DNA of 64,000 nt, taken from contig CM065889.1 in NCBI GenBank assembly GCA_033439255.1, positions 310,001 through 374,000 on the forward strand, in the 5' to 3' direction. The notes under the pieces were generated by a model, which was not told the origin of the DNA, did not search any database, and was given only the letters and a program-made list of their open reading frames with translations. Position 1 is the stretch's first letter. The number at the start of each line of letters is the position of its first letter. The DNA comes from Hericium rajendrae. Lineage: Eukaryota; Basidiomycota; Agaricomycetes; Russulales; Hericiaceae. The translations under genes and the position numbers were made by a program. Of this stretch, positions 60,767 through 64,000 are shown piece after piece.

Positions 60767-60924
60767 ACCGAATATTCAACGTCTGCAGGAGACTAAGGAG
60801 CGGATTATTTAATGAATTGCTATAGAAAAATGACTTCTATCTGAGCAGAGGGGAGAAGTAGATAGCAGTAAATGGCTAAGTAGACTACACGAGTGTAGAC
60901 TATGGAACCACCCGGAACCTCGAA

Positions 60925-62213
60925 TCATGACTTCGGCATCATACCCCTCAGGTCAGAGATGAGAGGATATGAAGTCACTGGGGGCTTGGGCTCGGGCCTC
61001 TTCGGAAACCGGACCATCGCCCGTTTGTTTCGCGACCGCATCTTCTCATTGTATGCCGGGACCAGCTGTTGGCGCTCGATGTACGCTCTTGTCCCTGGAC
61101 GATGCAAATTTGCGCGAAGGCTGTCGGTTTGCGCCTGCTCCTTCAACGTCGTTTCGATTTTGACTGCCCGCAATGATGATAATTCGTCGCCCACCGGACG
61201 GGGAGCAGCGAAGAGTCGCGCCGACGAAACGCGCACGGGAACCGAGCTCAGGACGGGAGCAGCCGACGCATTCAAGCCGTAGGAAAGCATGCCGCCAATG
61301 CTGATGGGATGGCCGACCCCATTGTCGAGCTTGGCTCCGATGATACGAGCGGGCTGCGGCTTCGTGAGGAAGTAGTTGGTCAAGGGCGATGCCTTGGCAT
61401 AGGTGAGAGCGGCATTTGGGTGGGGACGCTGTTCCATGGCTTTGGACTGGGGAGAATGATAGAGGTCGCGTGCGCGCTCGCTGAGGAATTCCTGGTGTAT
61501 CTTGTTCGCGGAGGTCATAGCACCCGCCTCGAACGGAGTAGCGGCGCTCCGGTACACGCCTACGAGAGTATAGCCCTTCATGGCCGCGGCCTTCTCCTGC
61601 TTCCTCTGCTCCTGCTTATGTGCCTCGAGATACGCCTTGAATTTGGGTCTCTCCGCACGAAGTTCCTCCAAGTATCGCTGGAACTGGCTCTCCGACATGG
61701 CCATGATGTTCGGCACCGACGCAGCCTCTCTCACCTTCCGCACTGTCTCTTCGCTCGCCTTCCCAGACGTCTGACTCTGGCCTTCGACCATCTTTTCTTC
61801 GGCTGCCTCAAGCCACTCCTTCTCCAGAGTCTTCGTGTCCTTCGTGCCCAGCGCGAAATCCGAATCCAAGCCGACGCCAATTCGCCCAGTCCGGTATTCC
61901 CAGTCCTCCCTCGCCTTCACCTCCACACCGAAATCCTCCCAAACCCGCACGAACGTCGCGTCGTAGTCCGCGCGCCGGAACTCCGTCTGCTGCTCGCGCG
62001 AGTCGACCGACTTGACCACGACACAGGCGTCGCGCCTATGGAGCGTGAGCGGACGCTTGAAGCCCCAGTTGCCGCGGTGCGCATCGCCGCCGTGGGCGGT
62101 ATAAACCTGTGCGATCTGCGGGTCATATGAGGCGAACTTCGACCGCCGCAGCATCGCCGCGAACGGTGAGGCGGAGGACTTGCCCCTGCTGCTGCTGCTG
62201 CTGCTGCCGCCAT
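60925..62213 (-). CDS. MRP51: Mitochondrial small-subunit ribosomal protein Mrp51
   Basis: Mrp51 is a fungal mitoribosomal small-subunit protein needed for translation of certain mitochondrial mRNAs. A single exon. The conserved start of the domain is MLRRSKFASYDPQIAQVYTA at 62154, then HGGDAHRGNWGFKRPL and VKSVDSREQQTEF. The C-terminus ends PPVTSYPLISDLRGMM. From 62154 the protein is 409 residues. An upstream ATG at 62213 opens an Ala-rich leader (eight Ala codons) that runs in another frame; one extra G in the GGGG at 62183-62186 would join it to KSSASPFAA and the conserved part, giving about 429 residues. I prefer the longer model, because the leader fits this family and the window has many such missing bases. 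Confidence 0.85.
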
Positions 62214-63439
62214 GGTGAATCGAATGCGTTGTCGCGAGAACTTCGTGTCACGCAGAGCCGGCGCGCGGCGGGTGCGGAAAACTTCGGTGCCCGCTCGGCA
62301 ACACGCGAGGCGGTTCAAAAGGCGGACGTGGCGCGCTTTTTTCGTCAACAAAACCCACGACGTCCAAATTACTGTCTGTCCTCCGCTGGCCCTCGGGCTC
62401 ATGCTTCTCTGGGGCGGACGGTCCAGACAAACGTCGAAGAGCAACTACGGGCGTCTCAAAAACAATCTTTGCCGATTGCTCCTCCCTCTGGTCGAGTGGC
62501 TAGGACGCAGGATCACCTGGAGATGGCCACACCTTATCGCTTTCTAGTCTACTTCCGCTGTACAATGTCTCCGTCCACAATGAAGCATGGTTTTGGATTG
62601 AACATCGTGAGTGGTGCTTTTTGAACTGGATGAGGCGTATTGTGGCGCGTGTACCGAAGAAGAAAACCCTGGTAAAGCGACACACCCGCGCTCTTCGGAG
62701 TTTTTATGCAACTACGGTTTTGACAGTTCATCGAAAGATGACTGTTAGAACCAGTTGGCAGCTGGGTGTGGATGTAGAGTGTAAAGGCGAGTCTGAGGTT
62801 GAACGCCGCCATGATACGCTTGTCACCGGTTTTCTCTCGTGAAATCTGTACTGATTGAGCCGTTGTGTTTTGCAGACTATTGATGGAAAAGCCATACAAT
62901 ACTTACGATAATGATTCGCCATGGTTCTACAGTATGAGAACTATTGTACTCTAGAAGTTGTGTATTCAAGTTCTGCAATGAGAACTCGCTGCCTTCGACT
63001 TCTGTGTAACCGTAAGGTGGACGTGAGATAAAGCTGCAATGAAGTCACTCGCACGTCGAGTCCATCGTCGTCGAACGGTCGTCAATTCGTCAATCAAATA
63101 GTGGAAACACACAAGTATGCGTCGAACAAAAGATGGTCATTGACTAGGCTACGATATGTAAGTCTAAAGCATGATGTGCGCACTGCGTATATGTGTATGT
63201 CGTATATACATCGTGAAGAAAAGATGGGCAAACGAAAGGCGTTGCACTAGACCGACACAGTCCGCACGCAGCGTGTCGGACATGCGCTATAAATATAAGT
63301 AGAGTTCGTAACGAGCCATATACGATATTGACGGCGGGACAGTGGGTCCAGTGTGCAGTGCGCATTATGTCTAGATGGGTATAACTCCGGCCCCCGCTCC
63401 CCTTCCCTCCGAGCCACGGACGACCCTCATCGCGACGCA
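62214..63439. other. Intergenic region, nothing recognised
   Basis: About 1.2 kb between MRP51 and the transporter gene. Short frames occur on both strands but show no family features. The right part is the transporter 3' region. Confidence 0.5.
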
Positions 63440-64000
63440 TCACCGCCTCTCGAAGCTGTGCGTCCGCGGCGGCGTCCCCACGGGCGACGGCGTCCGCGAC
63501 GGGAACGGCGAGCCGTACGGCGCGTGCAGATAGCGCGGCGTGTCGGCCGTCTCGCTAAAGGGTCCATCCGGGTACAGCGCGGACGCGACTGCGCGCGGGG
63601 AGCCGCTGCTCTTGCGGTCGAACTGTCCGAGGATCGGCGCATCGTGCGCGACGGGCGAGCCGGGCCATGTCGTGGGCGTCTTCGAGCCTGTCGCGTTGTT
63701 GACGACGGACGTGATGATCGCGGGCTCGCGCCCCGCCGGCTGATTGTACATCCATGTCGCGGCGAGCACGGTGCTTGCGCCGAGCACGAAGGTCGGCGTG
63801 ATGCGGAAGTGGAAGAGGAGGACGCTGGCGAGGAAGGAGAGCACGATGGAGAGCGAGGTCGCGAAGCCTTTGAGGATGTTGTCGCTGTACTTGATCACAA
63901 TGGCGGTGACGAGACCACCGAAGACCTGGATGGCGACCGTGGCCCATGCCCATGCGCCAAAGTTATGCAGGAATCCTTGTGCTGCTGTCCGCCCACCGTT
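63440..64000 (-). CDS. Nucleotide-sugar transporter (UDP-galactose type), C-terminal part, runs off the window
   Basis: Members of this family carry nucleotide sugars into the Golgi lumen in exchange for UMP. The visible part has the conserved end of the ten-helix transporter: NFGAWAWATVAIQVFGGLVT, then IKYSDNILKGFATSLSIVLS and LLFHFRITPTFVLGASTVLA with TWMYNQP. A cytosolic tail of about 90 residues rich in Pro and Ser follows, ending RTHSFERR. The KYSDNILKGFATS segment is the family signature. The gene's 5' part lies beyond 64000, so exon structure, length and substrate cannot be judged. Confidence 0.88.
   Translation of the reverse strand, partial: NGGRTAAQGFLHNFGAWAWATVAIQVFGGLVTAIVIKYSDNILKGFATSLSIVLSFLASVLLFHFRITPTFVLGASTVLAATWMYNQPAGREPAIITSVVNNATGSKTPTTWPGSPVAHDAPILGQFDRKSSGSPRAVASALYPDGPFSETADTPRYLHAPYGSPFPSRTPSPVGTPPRTHSFERR

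Noticed and set aside
1-64000. CRISPR array, rRNA genes or bacterial-type operons
   Set aside because: No regularly spaced short repeats with unique spacers, no rRNA sequence, and the genes are intron-rich eukaryotic ones.

Overview
The window looks like chromosomal DNA of an Agaricomycete (mushroom-forming basidiomycete). Nearly every gene is cut by short introns (about 37-107 nt, mostly 48-60 nt) with GT..AG borders and CTRAY-like branch points. The recognisable genes are typical fungal housekeeping genes, and several others belong to protein families known to me mainly from Agaricomycetes. Exon borders were worked out by hand from reading frames and splice signals; exon lengths were checked modulo 3 for each multi-exon gene.

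Layout. From 1 to 20.7 kb the window is gene-poor: an intron-containing tRNA-Asn (422-512, minus), an aminoglycoside-phosphotransferase-like gene (minus), one small two-exon gene of unknown function (9131-9923, minus), and GC-rich DNA with degenerate tandem repeats of about 275 bp (11.7-12.6 kb) and about 200 bp (13.2-14.0 kb). From 20.7 to 40 kb it is gene-dense: AP-2 mu adaptin, a SAPS-family phosphatase regulator, a FAHD1-like fumarylacetoacetase-family enzyme, an ABM-like small protein, a Trf4/5-type poly(A) polymerase, a long disordered protein whose start codon seems split by an intron, the kinetochore protein Mif2/CENP-C (minus) and acetolactate synthase Ilv2 (minus).

From 40422 to 49790 lies what I read as a complete 9.4-kb KDZ-type DNA transposon. 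Two nearly identical 491-bp terminal inverted repeats enclose three intact, intron-rich genes on the minus strand: the 1009-residue KDZ transposase and two accessory genes of unknown function. Directly outside each terminal repeat is an unrelated foldback of about 300 bp, and no target-site duplication is visible. The left end sits just upstream of ILV2. To the right follow the mitochondrial tRNA 2-thiouridylase Slm3/MTU1 (plus), a large P-loop NTPase of an Agaricomycete-expanded family (minus), the nonsense-mediated decay helicase Upf1/Nam7 (minus), an 89-residue HYPK-like UBA protein (plus), the mitoribosomal protein Mrp51 (minus), and the 3' part of a nucleotide-sugar transporter (minus) running off the window.

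About fifteen single-base frame breaks can be inferred in otherwise well-conserved genes (at least nine genes). Most are one missing base, usually in a short homopolymer, which looks more like uncorrected long-read sequence error than decay. The AP-2 mu, SAPS, transposon and UPF1 genes are free of them.
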